A stretch of DNA of 64,000 nt from Burkholderia anthina (GTDB taxonomy: Bacteria; Pseudomonadota; Gammaproteobacteria; Burkholderiales; Burkholderiaceae), in the NCBI RefSeq assembly GCF_001547525.1, contig NZ_CM003769.1, positions 899,102 to 963,101 on the forward strand, read 5' to 3'. The position numbers and the translations under genes are program-made. The notes beneath the pieces were generated by a model. That model was not told where the DNA came from and ran no database searches. It worked only from the letters and a program-made list of their open reading frames with translations. How positions within the stretch are numbered: the first letter of the stretch is position 1; every line of letters begins with the position of its first letter. Shown piece after piece: positions 1-9,172 of this stretch.

Positions 1-240
1 CATATCAGCAGCGCGGAACCCAACGGCGGCGACGTTACACGCCGTTGAAAACTTTGCAGCGGTTCACGATCGCCCCCAAGTGCCCTATCACGCGGCATCG
101 GCGCGGCACGGATACCGGCCGAAGTACGCCACTTGGCACGGTCCCTGCATGCCCCTAACGTCGCCGGCGCACGATACGCGCCGCATGCCGAGGCGACGCC
201 GTCGTCGCATCGAGCGCAGCCGTCAACCGGGGAAACGAGC
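1..240. other. Gene-poor left edge
   Basis: I see no supported gene here. Reading frames continue upstream of the ATG at 241, but that stretch has no ribosome binding site and is arginine/alanine-rich like a non-coding GC-rich frame. It presumably carries the promoter of the small gene starting at 241; no clear -35/-10 pair was found. Confidence 0.4.
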
Positions 241-486
241 ATGCTGACCGCCCACGAATTCGCCGCACTGTTCCTCGCGCATCACGCGCCCGAACAGATC
301 CAGATCGATCGCGACGACGTCGTCGCGCTCGTCGAACGACGCCTGATCGTGATGGAGCACGACGACGCGTCGGGCGCGCACCGACCCGCGCTGACGGCCG
401 ACGGCCTGTCGGTGCTGCGGGGCGTGCAGCGTCATGACGCCGCCGGTGCCCACGCAATCGGCCTGCGCGATGTGACCGACGGGTGA
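241..486 (+). CDS. Hypothetical protein, 81 aa
   Basis: Small protein of unknown function. The start ATG at 241 follows GGGGAAACGAGC, a plausible ribosome binding site, and is preferred over the upstream ATG at 133. The sequence has a mixed acidic/hydrophobic composition (MLTAHEFAALFLAHHAP at the N-terminus), no signal peptide or membrane segment, and a central DRDDVVALVERRLIV stretch that looks helical. It lies convergent to the decarboxylase-family gene, 23 bp from its 3' end. The layout of short helices suggests a small regulatory or DNA-associated protein, but I cannot name a family. Confidence 0.6.
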   Translation: MLTAHEFAALFLAHHAPEQIQIDRDDVVALVERRLIVMEHDDASGAHRPALTADGLSVLRGVQRHDAAGAHAIGLRDVTDG

Positions 487-509
487 TGCGCAGGGCGCGC
501 GCACCGCGC

Positions 510-1760
510 TCACCGCGCGACCGCGACCGGCGCATTGACCTGCACGACGGGCGGCTCGCCTTCGAATGGCGGCGCGTACAGGAAGCGGTCGATCACGCCG
601 GGCTCGAACAGCAGGCAGTAGGTCGAGCCGCCGAACTGGAAGTAACCGATCTCGTCGCCCTTGTCGACGCGCTGCCCCGGCACGACCTCGACCACGCACG
701 ACGACACGTCGCCCATCCCGACGAACACGGCCGCCACGGTGCCGATGCCTGGATCGTCGCTCGCGATCGCAATGACCGCGCGTGCGGCCACGGCCGTCAT
801 GTAGCCCTGCGAGTCGTTGAGCCCGGCCGGGTCCGGGCCTTCCGCTTCGGCAACCGAATAATAGGTGCCGTCGACTCGATACGCGTGGGTGACGACGCCG
901 CGCACCGGCGCATGCCAGCGGTGATAGTTGTACGCGCTGAGGTAGGCCTGATAGACGTCGCCGCCGACGAAGCGCTCGGCGAGCGGCAGCCACGCGGGCG
1001 TGAAGAGGTCGCGCAGCGAATACGGCTGCGATTTGATCCAGAACGTGTCGCGCAGCTTCACGTTGGTTTCGGCGTGATAGGGCGCGGCTTCGCACGCGCT
1101 GACGATCACGTGTGGATCGTCCGGGGCCGCGACGGGCCGCGCGCCATCGCGAAAGCGCCGCGTGAAGAAGTCGTTCCACGAATCGAAGCCCCAGTGCGGC
1201 TGATCTTCGCGATACTGGAACTGCGACAGCCCCAGGCGCTTGCGTGCTGCGTCGCAGAACCAGCCGTCGGGCGCGGACGTGTCGAGATGCACGCGCGAGT
1301 GCGGGCCGCCGAGGAAGTCGCACCAGACGTTCAGCACCCGCTTCAACTGCGCGTTCACGGCCGCGTCGCGAAACACCGCGTGGCCCGACGGCATGCACAT
1401 TGGCCAGTCGAAGAACGCGTTCAGCGGGCACACGATCAGGCTTTCCTCGCTGAACGGCGGCGTGTAGGTCATCAGATGGTCGAGCACGGTCATCAGCTCG
1501 CCGATCGACGTGTAGCCGAGCCGGTATCCCGATTCGCACGCCTCGTCGATCGCGCGGGTCAGGCTCATGCGCAGCACCGCGTTGTCGTCGAACAGCCGCG
1601 CGAGGTCCTGCACGGCCGGCGTGCGCAGCCGCTCGCCGGCATGCGCGCGGGCTTCGTTCGCGATTTTTTCGCGGAACGCGGCCATGCGGGATTCCTCGGT
1701 GGCCATCCATCCGCCGAGGCGGCGGCGCGTGGCGGGCGGCGTGTTGCGATTCGTCGGCAT
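510..1760 (-). CDS. Phosphatidylserine decarboxylase-family protein (soluble, PsiD-like architecture)
   Basis: A 416-residue pyruvoyl-type decarboxylase. The C-terminal half has the family hallmarks: HRWHAPVRGVV, then YFQFGGSTYCLLFEPG near residues 374-389, where the Ser of GGST is the expected self-cleavage site that becomes the pyruvoyl group (LGST in canonical Psd). The roughly 200-residue N-terminal part resembles the accessory domain found in long soluble relatives, including fungal tryptophan decarboxylase PsiD, and there is no membrane anchor. The start at 1760 follows GGAGGTGACG; an in-frame ATG further upstream lacks such a site. The substrate is not evident: it could be phosphatidylserine or an aromatic amino acid. 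It is divergent from the gene at 1877. The bacterium should have a conventional psd elsewhere, so this is likely a secondary-function paralogue. Confidence 0.8.
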   Translation of the reverse strand: MPTNRNTPPATRRRLGGWMATEESRMAAFREKIANEARAHAGERLRTPAVQDLARLFDDNAVLRMSLTRAIDEACESGYRLGYTSIGELMTVLDHLMTYTPPFSEESLIVCPLNAFFDWPMCMPSGHAVFRDAAVNAQLKRVLNVWCDFLGGPHSRVHLDTSAPDGWFCDAARKRLGLSQFQYREDQPHWGFDSWNDFFTRRFRDGARPVAAPDDPHVIVSACEAAPYHAETNVKLRDTFWIKSQPYSLRDLFTPAWLPLAERFVGGDVYQAYLSAYNYHRWHAPVRGVVTHAYRVDGTYYSVAEAEGPDPAGLNDSQGYMTAVAARAVIAIASDDPGIGTVAAVFVGMGDVSSCVVEVVPGQRVDKGDEIGYFQFGGSTYCLLFEPGVIDRFLYAPPFEGEPPVVQVNAPVAVAR

Positions 1761-1876
1761 CGTCACCTCCGGAACGGTTTCGGTCGAATCACCGGAGCAA
1801 GATGCTTGCCCGGCCGGCGGCACCGAAATTGCTGCGTTCGGGCGACCGGTTTCTTTCGATGACTCAGGAGAACGGA

Positions 1877-2143
1877 ATGGCTACAGCTTCGAACGCACGA
1901 CAGACAGACGATGCAGGCTCGACGGACGAGCGTCGCCGCGACGGGCAGCGGACCGTGACGCCGACACGTACGCGGGCTCGAGTGCGAGCGCAGGCGGCGC
2001 CGCTCGACGGCGCTCGGCGGGCCGAGCGCGGTGACCGCGGCACAAGCGGAAACGGGCCGGTGACGCCAAGCCGCGGAGAAGAGGCGGCGAAACCGCTGTG
2101 GGAAGACGACCGCGGCGAGATGCCGCCGGAAGAGTGGTCGTAA
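1877..2143 (+). CDS. Hypothetical protein, 88 aa, probably disordered
   Basis: Short, strongly charged protein with many Arg, Asp, Thr and Gly residues and almost no hydrophobic core, ending LWEDDRGEMPPEEWS. AGGAGAACGG immediately precedes the ATG at 1877, so this start is chosen over the in-frame ATG at 1859. It is transcribed divergently from the decarboxylase-family gene and convergently toward treY. No domain is recognised. The composition fits a small intrinsically disordered or stress-induced protein, but that is inference. Confidence 0.55.
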   Translation: MATASNARQTDDAGSTDERRRDGQRTVTPTRTRARVRAQAAPLDGARRAERGDRGTSGNGPVTPSRGEEAAKPLWEDDRGEMPPEEWS

Positions 2144-2301
2144 GGTCGCTGACGCAGATCGTCGGCCGAACAAACTGGCTAGCGATCGGACGTTTCGGGT
2201 GAAAGCCGATCACGCGTTTGAAAGATCGATTATTCGCGGCCCGTTTTTGCACAAAATCGATCGCGGGCTGCTCGCGGACTACCGTCAATCGGACATCGCC
2301 T

Positions 2302-5079
2302 TCAGTTTTCACTCCGCGCCGCGACGAGCACCGCCACAGGCAACGCGGCCAGACAGCGATCGAGCGCCAGCACACCATCCGGCGCATCGATCGCGTCCCC
2401 GGCATTCAACGCGTCTGTCCAGGGCCCTTCGACGCCGCGCGGCAGCACGGCGGCCGTATCACCCCATTGCGCCGGTTCCACGCGCGGCAATCCGGGTGCT
2501 TCGCCCAGCAACCGGCACGCGAGCCGCGTCGCGACCACCACCACGGTCGCCGCATCGTCGCACCGCGCGAACGCCACCGCATGCCGCGCCAACTTGCCGC
2601 GCACGCGCAGCGGAACGTACACGCCATCCGCGAACGTCGTCGGCCATCGCGCGCGCAGCGCCAGCATCCGCTCGATCAGCGCGCGCTTCACGCGCGCGTC
2701 GGGCCATGTCGGCAGATACGACGCAACGGGCGCGTCGACCGCTTCGGCCGCCAGCGTCGCGAACGGCACGTCGCGCCGGTTGTCCGGATCGACGAGCGAG
2801 TGATCCCATGACTCGGTACCTTGATACAGATCGGGCACGCCCGGCGACGCGATCCGCAGCGCCGTCTGCGCGAGGCTGTTGACGACGCCGGCCGGCGCGA
2901 TCCGCGCGACGAACGCATGCAGCCGATGCGGAAAATCCCCGGCGCCGCGCGGCGTCAGGATCGCGCGAACGAACGCCTCGCAGCCGCGCTCGTAGTCGGG
3001 CTCGGGCACGAGCCAGTCGGTGTGCTGCTTCGCTTCGCGCAACGCCTTCGTCTGCCATTGCACGACGCGCGTCGCGAGCGCGTCGAGGCCGGCCGCATCG
3101 TCGGGCGTGAGCGCGGGTGGCCAGCAGCCGACGAGCGTCTGGTACAGCATTGCCTCGGCGGCCGGCCCGGGCGTCCACGCGAGGTCGCGGTGCGCGCCGC
3201 CGCGATGCGGCAGGTTCAGCGCCGACCAGTCGAGCGATGCCGCGCGCCACGCATCGGGCACCTCGCTGAGCACCGCGAGCCGCGCACGCGCGTCCTCGCC
3301 GCGCTTGTGGTCGTGCGTGGCCGTCGCGACGAGCCCGTGCGGCACGGTGCGCGCGCGACGCCGGTTGCGTGCATGGAACGCGCCGCGCGACAGGCTGAAG
3401 TCGCCGGCGTCGGCGCCGACCTCGTTACGCGACAGCAGCCGGCCATAGCGATAGTTGGCCGTATCCTCGACACCCTTCGCGGCCAGCGGGGCGGTGAGCT
3501 GCGCGAACGCGACGCGCGCCGCGACCAGCGCGTCCGCGTTCGCGCGCGGCACGCGCACGACCGGCAGGCCGAGCCACGCGGCCACGCGCTCGAGCGCGAA
3601 CCGGTCGGTCGGATCGACCGCCGCATACGCACCGTCATACGCGTGGGCGAGCACGCGCCGGTCGGTGTCGGCGAGTTCGTCGCCCGGCGCCGGATACATC
3701 CGGTACACGGGCAGCCGCACCGCGAGTTCGCCGAGCACGCGCTGGATCGCGAGCCGGCTCACGTCGCGCGTCGCGGGCGACGCCCGCGCGATCCCGTGCA
3801 GCAACCGCGCGACCCGCGCATGCTCGATGGCGAGCTGGCGCATCAGCACGCGCCGCTTGCCGTCGAGCGCTTCCTGCGCGAACGTGCGCGCCGAACCCGA
3901 CACGGCCGCCCAGTGCGCGGCGAGCGGCGCGGCGCCGGCCGGGTCGTGCAGCAGCGCGCCGACGTCGTTCATGAAGTCGTAGCCGGTCGTGCCGTCGACG
4001 GCCCAGTCGCTGCGCAGCGCCTCGCGGGGCGCGAGGATCTTCTCGACCACGATGTAGGGCCGCGCGTCGCGCTGCGCGTCGCGCTGCGCGGCGAGCCGCG
4101 CGTGCAGCCGCCGGCAGTACGCGCGCGGATCGGCGAGGCCGTCGACGTGATCGACGCGCACGCCGTCGACCAGCCCGGCCGCGTGGAGGCGCAGCGGCAG
4201 CGCATGAACGGCATCGAACACCGCGTCGTCTTCGACGCGTACGGCCGCGAGCGTCGCGATGTCGAAGAAGCGCCGCCAGTTCAGCTCGTCGGCGGCCGTG
4301 CGCCACCACGCGAGTCGGTAGTGCTGGCGTTCGAGCAATCGGTGCAGGCAGGCGCGCGAGCGGGCGCGGCGCGGGTCGGCGCCGCGCAATACCGCGTCGA
4401 GCGCATGCGGGCCGTGCGCGGCCGCATGATCGCGCAGCGCCGCATGAGCGGCGGCCAGCCGCGCGCTGCCGCGTGCCGGCGCGGCGTCGAAGCGCTCGGC
4501 GAGCGCGTTCAGGTCCGCGCGGTTCGCGATGCGCAGGATTTCCGCGTAGGTGGCGGCGGCCACGGGCAGCCGCCGCCCGGGGCACGCGATATAGAAGCGG
4601 CCCGCGACCGGATCGGCGCGCAGCGTGATGTCGCCGGCCGCGAGCGCATCGCCGTACGGCGCGCCGAGGCACGGCAGCAGCACCTTGCCGTCGAGCGCCG
4701 GGTCGGGCGGATGCCAGTCGATGTCGAAGGTGCGTGCGTACGGGCTCGCCGGCCCCCATTCGAGCACGTCGTTCCACCAGCCGTTCGACGACCCGCCGAC
4801 GCCCATGTGGTTCGGCACGATGTCGATGATGATGCCGAGGCCGCGCGCGCGCAGCGCATCGACGAGCCGCAGGAAGCCGGCTTCGCCGCCGAGTTCCGCG
4901 CTGAGCGCGCCGTAGTCGACGGTGTCGTAGCCGTGCAGCGAGCCGCGCTCGGCCGTCGACACCGGCGACAGGTACAGGTGGCTCACGCCGAGCCGCGCGA
5001 AGTAGTCGGCGTGCGCGGCCGCGTCGTCGAACGTGAAGCCCGCGTGCAATTGCAGGCGCAGCGTCGCGCGCGGCGTCAT
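2302..5079 (-). CDS. treY: Maltooligosyl trehalose synthase
   Basis: TreY isomerises the reducing-end alpha-1,4 bond of maltodextrins to an alpha,alpha-1,1 bond, producing maltooligosyl trehalose for TreZ. The 925-aa protein begins MTPRATLRLQLHAGFTFDDA and carries the GH13 signatures: IIIDIVPNHMG (about 90-100), GVRVDHVDGLADP with the nucleophile Asp, IVVEKILAPRE with the general acid Glu, and TATHDHKRGEDAR. Length is normal for the family. It is the last gene of the operon; its ATG overlaps the malQ stop (ATGA, 5076-5079). An in-frame 12-bp tandem duplication (positions about 4068-4091) gives the repeat AQRDAQRDA in a loop before the catalytic Glu. The 158 bp downstream to 2144 hold only a weak GC-rich hairpin. 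Confidence 0.95.
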   Translation of the reverse strand: MTPRATLRLQLHAGFTFDDAAAHADYFARLGVSHLYLSPVSTAERGSLHGYDTVDYGALSAELGGEAGFLRLVDALRARGLGIIIDIVPNHMGVGGSSNGWWNDVLEWGPASPYARTFDIDWHPPDPALDGKVLLPCLGAPYGDALAAGDITLRADPVAGRFYIACPGRRLPVAAATYAEILRIANRADLNALAERFDAAPARGSARLAAAHAALRDHAAAHGPHALDAVLRGADPRRARSRACLHRLLERQHYRLAWWRTAADELNWRRFFDIATLAAVRVEDDAVFDAVHALPLRLHAAGLVDGVRVDHVDGLADPRAYCRRLHARLAAQRDAQRDARPYIVVEKILAPREALRSDWAVDGTTGYDFMNDVGALLHDPAGAAPLAAHWAAVSGSARTFAQEALDGKRRVLMRQLAIEHARVARLLHGIARASPATRDVSRLAIQRVLGELAVRLPVYRMYPAPGDELADTDRRVLAHAYDGAYAAVDPTDRFALERVAAWLGLPVVRVPRANADALVAARVAFAQLTAPLAAKGVEDTANYRYGRLLSRNEVGADAGDFSLSRGAFHARNRRRARTVPHGLVATATHDHKRGEDARARLAVLSEVPDAWRAASLDWSALNLPHRGGAHRDLAWTPGPAAEAMLYQTLVGCWPPALTPDDAAGLDALATRVVQWQTKALREAKQHTDWLVPEPDYERGCEAFVRAILTPRGAGDFPHRLHAFVARIAPAGVVNSLAQTALRIASPGVPDLYQGTESWDHSLVDPDNRRDVPFATLAAEAVDAPVASYLPTWPDARVKRALIERMLALRARWPTTFADGVYVPLRVRGKLARHAVAFARCDDAATVVVVATRLACRLLGEAPGLPRVEPAQWGDTAAVLPRGVEGPWTDALNAGDAIDAPDGVLALDRCLAALPVAVLVAARSEN

Positions 5080-7304
5080 GGGCGGCGCCCCCGCGAACGG
5101 CGCGCATGCACGACGGCGGCGATGCGCGTGCGCACGTCGGTGTCGAACAGCGTGTCGACCGTGCGCGGCAGACGCTGCCGCCAGTTCGGATGGCCGCAGG
5201 GCGGCCCCGGCAGGTTCGGCTGCGCGTCGAGCGCGAGCAGATCCTCGAGCGGCAGCAGCGCGAGCGGCGACGGGCTGCTCGCGACGTAGCCGAGGATCGC
5301 GTTCACCGGCGGCATGTCGGCCGGCGGCACCGCGGCGCCGGCCGGCGCGCACCCGGCCTGTTGCAGCGCGTGCCACAGCGCCGCGCGCTCGGTGGCGCGT
5401 TCCGCGTGGGCGGCGAGCAGTTCGGGCGGCGAAGCCGGCGGCGGCGTCGGCTTGCCCGGCTCGGGGCGCTGCACGGTATCGTGTCCGAACGCCATGCGCT
5501 GCACGATCTCGTCGGAATCGTGCGCGCTCGCATCGTCCGGCGCCGGGGCGGCCACGTCGCGCGGCGGTGTGTCGTCGCGCCGTTTCCCGGCTTCGGCGTC
5601 GGCGGCGACGCGCCGCCATCCGAGATCGACGCCGCGCCACCAGCCGGCCACGGTCGGCAAGTCGTGCGTCGAGGTGGTCGCGATCGCATCGCGATCCCAT
5701 GCGGACGGCGGCCGGAACGCGCCGTTCGCGTCGCGTTCGAACCACAGCACGCGCATGCCCGCGACGCCCTGCGCGCCGAGTCGTTCGCGCAATCCGGCCG
5801 GCACGGTGCCGAGATCCTCGCCGATCGCGATCGCGCGATGGCGGGCCGCCTCGAGCGCGACGAGCCGCACCAGATCGTCGAGCGGATAGCGCAGGTACGC
5901 GCCGCTGCGCGGCGAGCCGCCGTCCGGCACGATCCACATCCGCGCGAAGCCGAGCACGTGATCGATGCGGATGCCGCCCGCGTGCGCGCACGCGGCGCGC
6001 AGCAGCTCGATGAACGGCACGAAGCCGTCCGCGCGCAGCGCGGCGGGCGTCCACGTCGTCACGCCCCACGCCTGGCCGGCCGCATTGAACAGGTCGGGCG
6101 GCGCGCCGAGCGACACGCCGCGCAGCAGCGTCGTGCCGTGCGCCCACGCGTCGCTGCCGGCGCGATCGGAGCCGACCGCGAGATCGGCGATCAGCCCGGT
6201 CGCCATGCCAGCGCCGCGCGCCGCGTGCTGCGCGTCGCCCAGCGCGCGCGACGCGCACCATTGCAGGAAGGTGTGGAACGCGATCGTGTCGGCATGCGCG
6301 TGCGCGAACGCGTCGACTTCCGCCGATCCCGGCATGCGCCATTGCGCCGGCCATTGCCGCCAATCCGCGCCGATCCCGTGCTCGATGCAGAACGCCTGCA
6401 GCGCATCGAAGCGCGCGTGCGCGTCGAGCGCCGCGCCGCCCGCCGCGCGAAACCGCTGGTACGTGTCGCGCGACGGGTCGTCGCTCGCGCGCCATGCGTC
6501 GAAGCATGCACGCAGACGGCGCAGCTTCGCCGGCAGCACGCGGGGCCAGTCGATCAGTGCGGCGTCGGCGTCGGCGGCCGATGCGCGCGGCGCGGCATCG
6601 GCGCCCGGCACCGCGTCGCAGTCGAGATACGCGACGTTGTGCCAGCGCCTCGACGACGGCGAATACGGGCTGTCGTGCGCGGGGAGGGCCGGAAAGCCGG
6701 CGTGCGTCGGGCTGATCGCCACGGCCTGCGCGCCGTGTCGCGCCGCGTGCGCGGCGAGCCGCGCGAGCGTCGTGTAGTCGCCCGCGCCGTCGTCGCCGGT
6801 GCGGCGCAGACCGTAGAGCTGCGCGGCGATGCCCCAGCGGCTGTTCGCGTCGCGTGTGCGCGCGAACGTGTCGAACGGCCGCGCCCGCGGCGGTGCGATC
6901 GCGAGCCCGATACGCTGCTCGCCGACGTCGAGCGCGTGATAGCCGGCCATCGCGAGCGGCGGCAGCGTGCCGTGTTCGCCCGTGCCGCCCACGCGCCCGT
7001 CCACGTGCCCGCCGCTTTCGAGCGAGATCCTGAAGCGCGCGCCCGGCGCCGCGACGGTCGCGGGCAGCGTCAGCGGCAGGCCGGCGTCGCCGGTCACGGT
7101 GCGCGGCGGCGCCGCGTTCGCGTCGGCGAGCGCCGCCGCGCTGTCGACCCGCTGGATCGCGGTGCCGCACGGCCAGCCGAGCGCATCGACGAGCGCGACG
7201 AGCGCGTCGTCGTCCACGCGCCGCGCGACGCCGCCCGCGTCGGTCCAGTCGGGCTCCAGCCCGGCCGCACGGGCGAGCGCCGCGATCGGAACGTCGGTCG
7301 TCAT
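5076..7304 (-). CDS. malQ: 4-alpha-glucanotransferase (amylomaltase)
   Basis: GH77 disproportionating enzyme that transfers maltodextrin segments between chains, cytoplasmic. Its 742 residues include GIRIDHVLGFARMW (nucleophile Asp), IAIGEDLGTVPAGL (general acid Glu) and TTSTHDLPTVAGWW (third acidic residue), the standard GH77 triad. The start at 7304 follows GGAGTTCATC and overlaps the treZ stop by 4 bp; an in-frame upstream start at 7376 would overlap treZ by about 75 bp and is not favoured. In this operon it likely recycles linear dextrins into chains long enough for TreY and GlgE products. Confidence 0.93.
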   Translation of the reverse strand: MTTDVPIAALARAAGLEPDWTDAGGVARRVDDDALVALVDALGWPCGTAIQRVDSAAALADANAAPPRTVTGDAGLPLTLPATVAAPGARFRISLESGGHVDGRVGGTGEHGTLPPLAMAGYHALDVGEQRIGLAIAPPRARPFDTFARTRDANSRWGIAAQLYGLRRTGDDGAGDYTTLARLAAHAARHGAQAVAISPTHAGFPALPAHDSPYSPSSRRWHNVAYLDCDAVPGADAAPRASAADADAALIDWPRVLPAKLRRLRACFDAWRASDDPSRDTYQRFRAAGGAALDAHARFDALQAFCIEHGIGADWRQWPAQWRMPGSAEVDAFAHAHADTIAFHTFLQWCASRALGDAQHAARGAGMATGLIADLAVGSDRAGSDAWAHGTTLLRGVSLGAPPDLFNAAGQAWGVTTWTPAALRADGFVPFIELLRAACAHAGGIRIDHVLGFARMWIVPDGGSPRSGAYLRYPLDDLVRLVALEAARHRAIAIGEDLGTVPAGLRERLGAQGVAGMRVLWFERDANGAFRPPSAWDRDAIATTSTHDLPTVAGWWRGVDLGWRRVAADAEAGKRRDDTPPRDVAAPAPDDASAHDSDEIVQRMAFGHDTVQRPEPGKPTPPPASPPELLAAHAERATERAALWHALQQAGCAPAGAAVPPADMPPVNAILGYVASSPSPLALLPLEDLLALDAQPNLPGPPCGHPNWRQRLPRTVDTLFDTDVRTRIAAVVHARRSRGRRP

Positions 7305-9172
7305 GATGAACTCCGTCCGTTCGCGCGGTGATGCCGCGCATCCTGGTTGACCGCGCCGTCGCGCCACGCGATGCACGCGCGGGGCGGCACGTGCCCGCCC
7401 GGCAGCCGGTCGCGCGCGCGCGGCGGCGTCTCGAACACGATCTTGCCGACCGGCAGCGCGGGCAGCGTCGCGTCGTGCGAGCCGAGATTCAGCGCGATCG
7501 TCAGCGTGCTGCCGTCGCCGAGGCGCCAGCGCGCGGCGAGCGCGGGCGGGTCGCCGTCACCCGCGAGCAGATCGACGCCGAGCGACCGCGCGCCGGCCAG
7601 GTGCGGCGTCACGAGCGCCGCGCGCACGGCCAGCGCGCTGCGGTAGAAGCGCCGCCACGCGGCCGCGTCGGGCCACGATTCGTCGGGCGGATGGTGCGAC
7701 GACGAGCGCACGAACGTCGCGATGTCGTTCGGATCGGGAATCGCGTCGCGATGCGCGGCATCGGCGAACGCGGGAAACGCGGCGAATTCGCGGCGCCGGC
7801 CTTCGCGCACCGCGTCGGCGAGCGCGCCGCGATAGTCGGTGAAGAACTGGAACGGCTGCGTGCTGCCGTCTTCCTCGCCCATGAACAGCAGCGGAATCGA
7901 CGGCGCAAGCAGCATCAACGCGGTGGCCGCGCGCACCGCGTCGTCGTTCGCGAGCGCGCGCAGCCGTTCGCCGAACGCGCGGTTGCCGATCTGGTCGTGG
8001 TTCTGCAGAAACACGACGAACGCGGTCGGCGGCAGGTGCGCGCTCGGCTCGCCGCGCGCGGCGCCGTCGTGCAGCGGCGACGGTTCGCCCTGATACGCGA
8101 AGCCTTCGCCGAGCGTGCGCGCGAAATGGCGCAGCGGCGCGTCGGCGTACGCGCGATAGTAGCCGTCGCGCTCGCCCGTCAGCAGCACGTGCGCGCTGTT
8201 GTGGAAATCGTCGTTCCATTGCGCGTCGAAGCCGCCCGGGCCGAGCAGGCTCGCGGTATTGCGCTCGTTCTCCAGCACGAGATGCACGTGGCGCGCGTCG
8301 CCCGCGTGCGCGCGTACGCGGCGCGCGAGTTCGCGCAGCCATGCGTCGTCGCCGATCGCGTGCGCGGCGTCGATGCGCAGCCCGTCGAAACGGTACTCGT
8401 CGAGCCAGTACAGCGCGTTGTCGATGAAGAACGCGCTCGTCTGCGGGCGGGAGAAGTCGATCGCCGGTCCCCACGCGGTCTGCCGGTCCGCGCGGAAGAA
8501 TTCGGGCGCGTAGCGCGGCAGCAGGTTGCCGTCGGGGCCGAAGTGGTTGTAGACGACGTCGAGGAACACCTGCAGCCCGAGCCCGTGCGCGGTGTCGACC
8601 AGCGACTTCAGCTCCTCGGGCCGCCCGTACGACGCGTCGGGCGCGAACGGCAGCACGCCGTCGTAGCCCCAGTTGCGCGCGCCCGGGAACGCGTTGACGG
8701 GCATCAGCTCGACGGCGGTCACGCCGAGTTCGGCGATCGTCGGCAGCCGCCGCTCGACGGCCGCGTAGCCGCCGCAGGCGCCGACATGCAGCTCGTACAG
8801 CACCGTCTCGTGCCACGGGCGGCCGCGCCATGCGTCGTGACGCCAGCGGTACGCGGTTGGATCGACGATCTGGCTCGGCCCGTGCACGTCGTACGGCTGG
8901 AAGCGCGACGCAGGATCGGGCACCGCGAGCGCGTCGTCGAGCAGGTAGCGGTACAGCGTGCCGGGGCCGCACGGCGCGACCGTCTCGAACCAGCCGTCGC
9001 CGGCCGGCGTCATCGGAATCGCGCGGCCGCCTTCGTCCTGCAGCTCGACGGCGGCCGTGCGGCTCGCGGGCGCCCACAGCCGGAAACGCGTGTGGTCGGC
9101 ATCGACGCAGGTCGCGCCGAACGACGATTCGAATGCATGCGTGCCGGTTGGGCGGGCGGAACGGGATGTCAT
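7301..9172 (-). CDS. treZ: Malto-oligosyltrehalose trehalohydrolase
   Basis: TreZ hydrolyses the alpha-1,4 bond next to the terminal trehalose unit made by TreY, releasing free trehalose. The 623-aa protein has an N-terminal CBM48-like domain (FRLWAPASRTAAVEL) and a GH13 catalytic barrel with VFLDVVYNHFGPDGN, GLRIDAAHAIGDD (nucleophile), LVLENERN (general acid Glu) and LQNHDQIGNRA. The start is the ATG at 9172, preceded by GAGGATCGCC and overlapping the glgX stop by 4 bp; its own stop overlaps malQ by 4 bp. With treY at the operon's end, both enzymes of the TreYZ route are encoded here, on either side of malQ. Confidence 0.94.
   Translation of the reverse strand: MTSRSARPTGTHAFESSFGATCVDADHTRFRLWAPASRTAAVELQDEGGRAIPMTPAGDGWFETVAPCGPGTLYRYLLDDALAVPDPASRFQPYDVHGPSQIVDPTAYRWRHDAWRGRPWHETVLYELHVGACGGYAAVERRLPTIAELGVTAVELMPVNAFPGARNWGYDGVLPFAPDASYGRPEELKSLVDTAHGLGLQVFLDVVYNHFGPDGNLLPRYAPEFFRADRQTAWGPAIDFSRPQTSAFFIDNALYWLDEYRFDGLRIDAAHAIGDDAWLRELARRVRAHAGDARHVHLVLENERNTASLLGPGGFDAQWNDDFHNSAHVLLTGERDGYYRAYADAPLRHFARTLGEGFAYQGEPSPLHDGAARGEPSAHLPPTAFVVFLQNHDQIGNRAFGERLRALANDDAVRAATALMLLAPSIPLLFMGEEDGSTQPFQFFTDYRGALADAVREGRRREFAAFPAFADAAHRDAIPDPNDIATFVRSSSHHPPDESWPDAAAWRRFYRSALAVRAALVTPHLAGARSLGVDLLAGDGDPPALAARWRLGDGSTLTIALNLGSHDATLPALPVGKIVFETPPRARDRLPGGHVPPRACIAWRDGAVNQDARHHRANGRSSS

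Noticed and set aside
2821..5289. Long plus-strand open frames opposite the glucan operon (also 5106-7331, 8830-11337, 11404-13659, 15093-17339)
   Set aside because: All are antisense to strongly identified enzymes and have non-protein-like composition.
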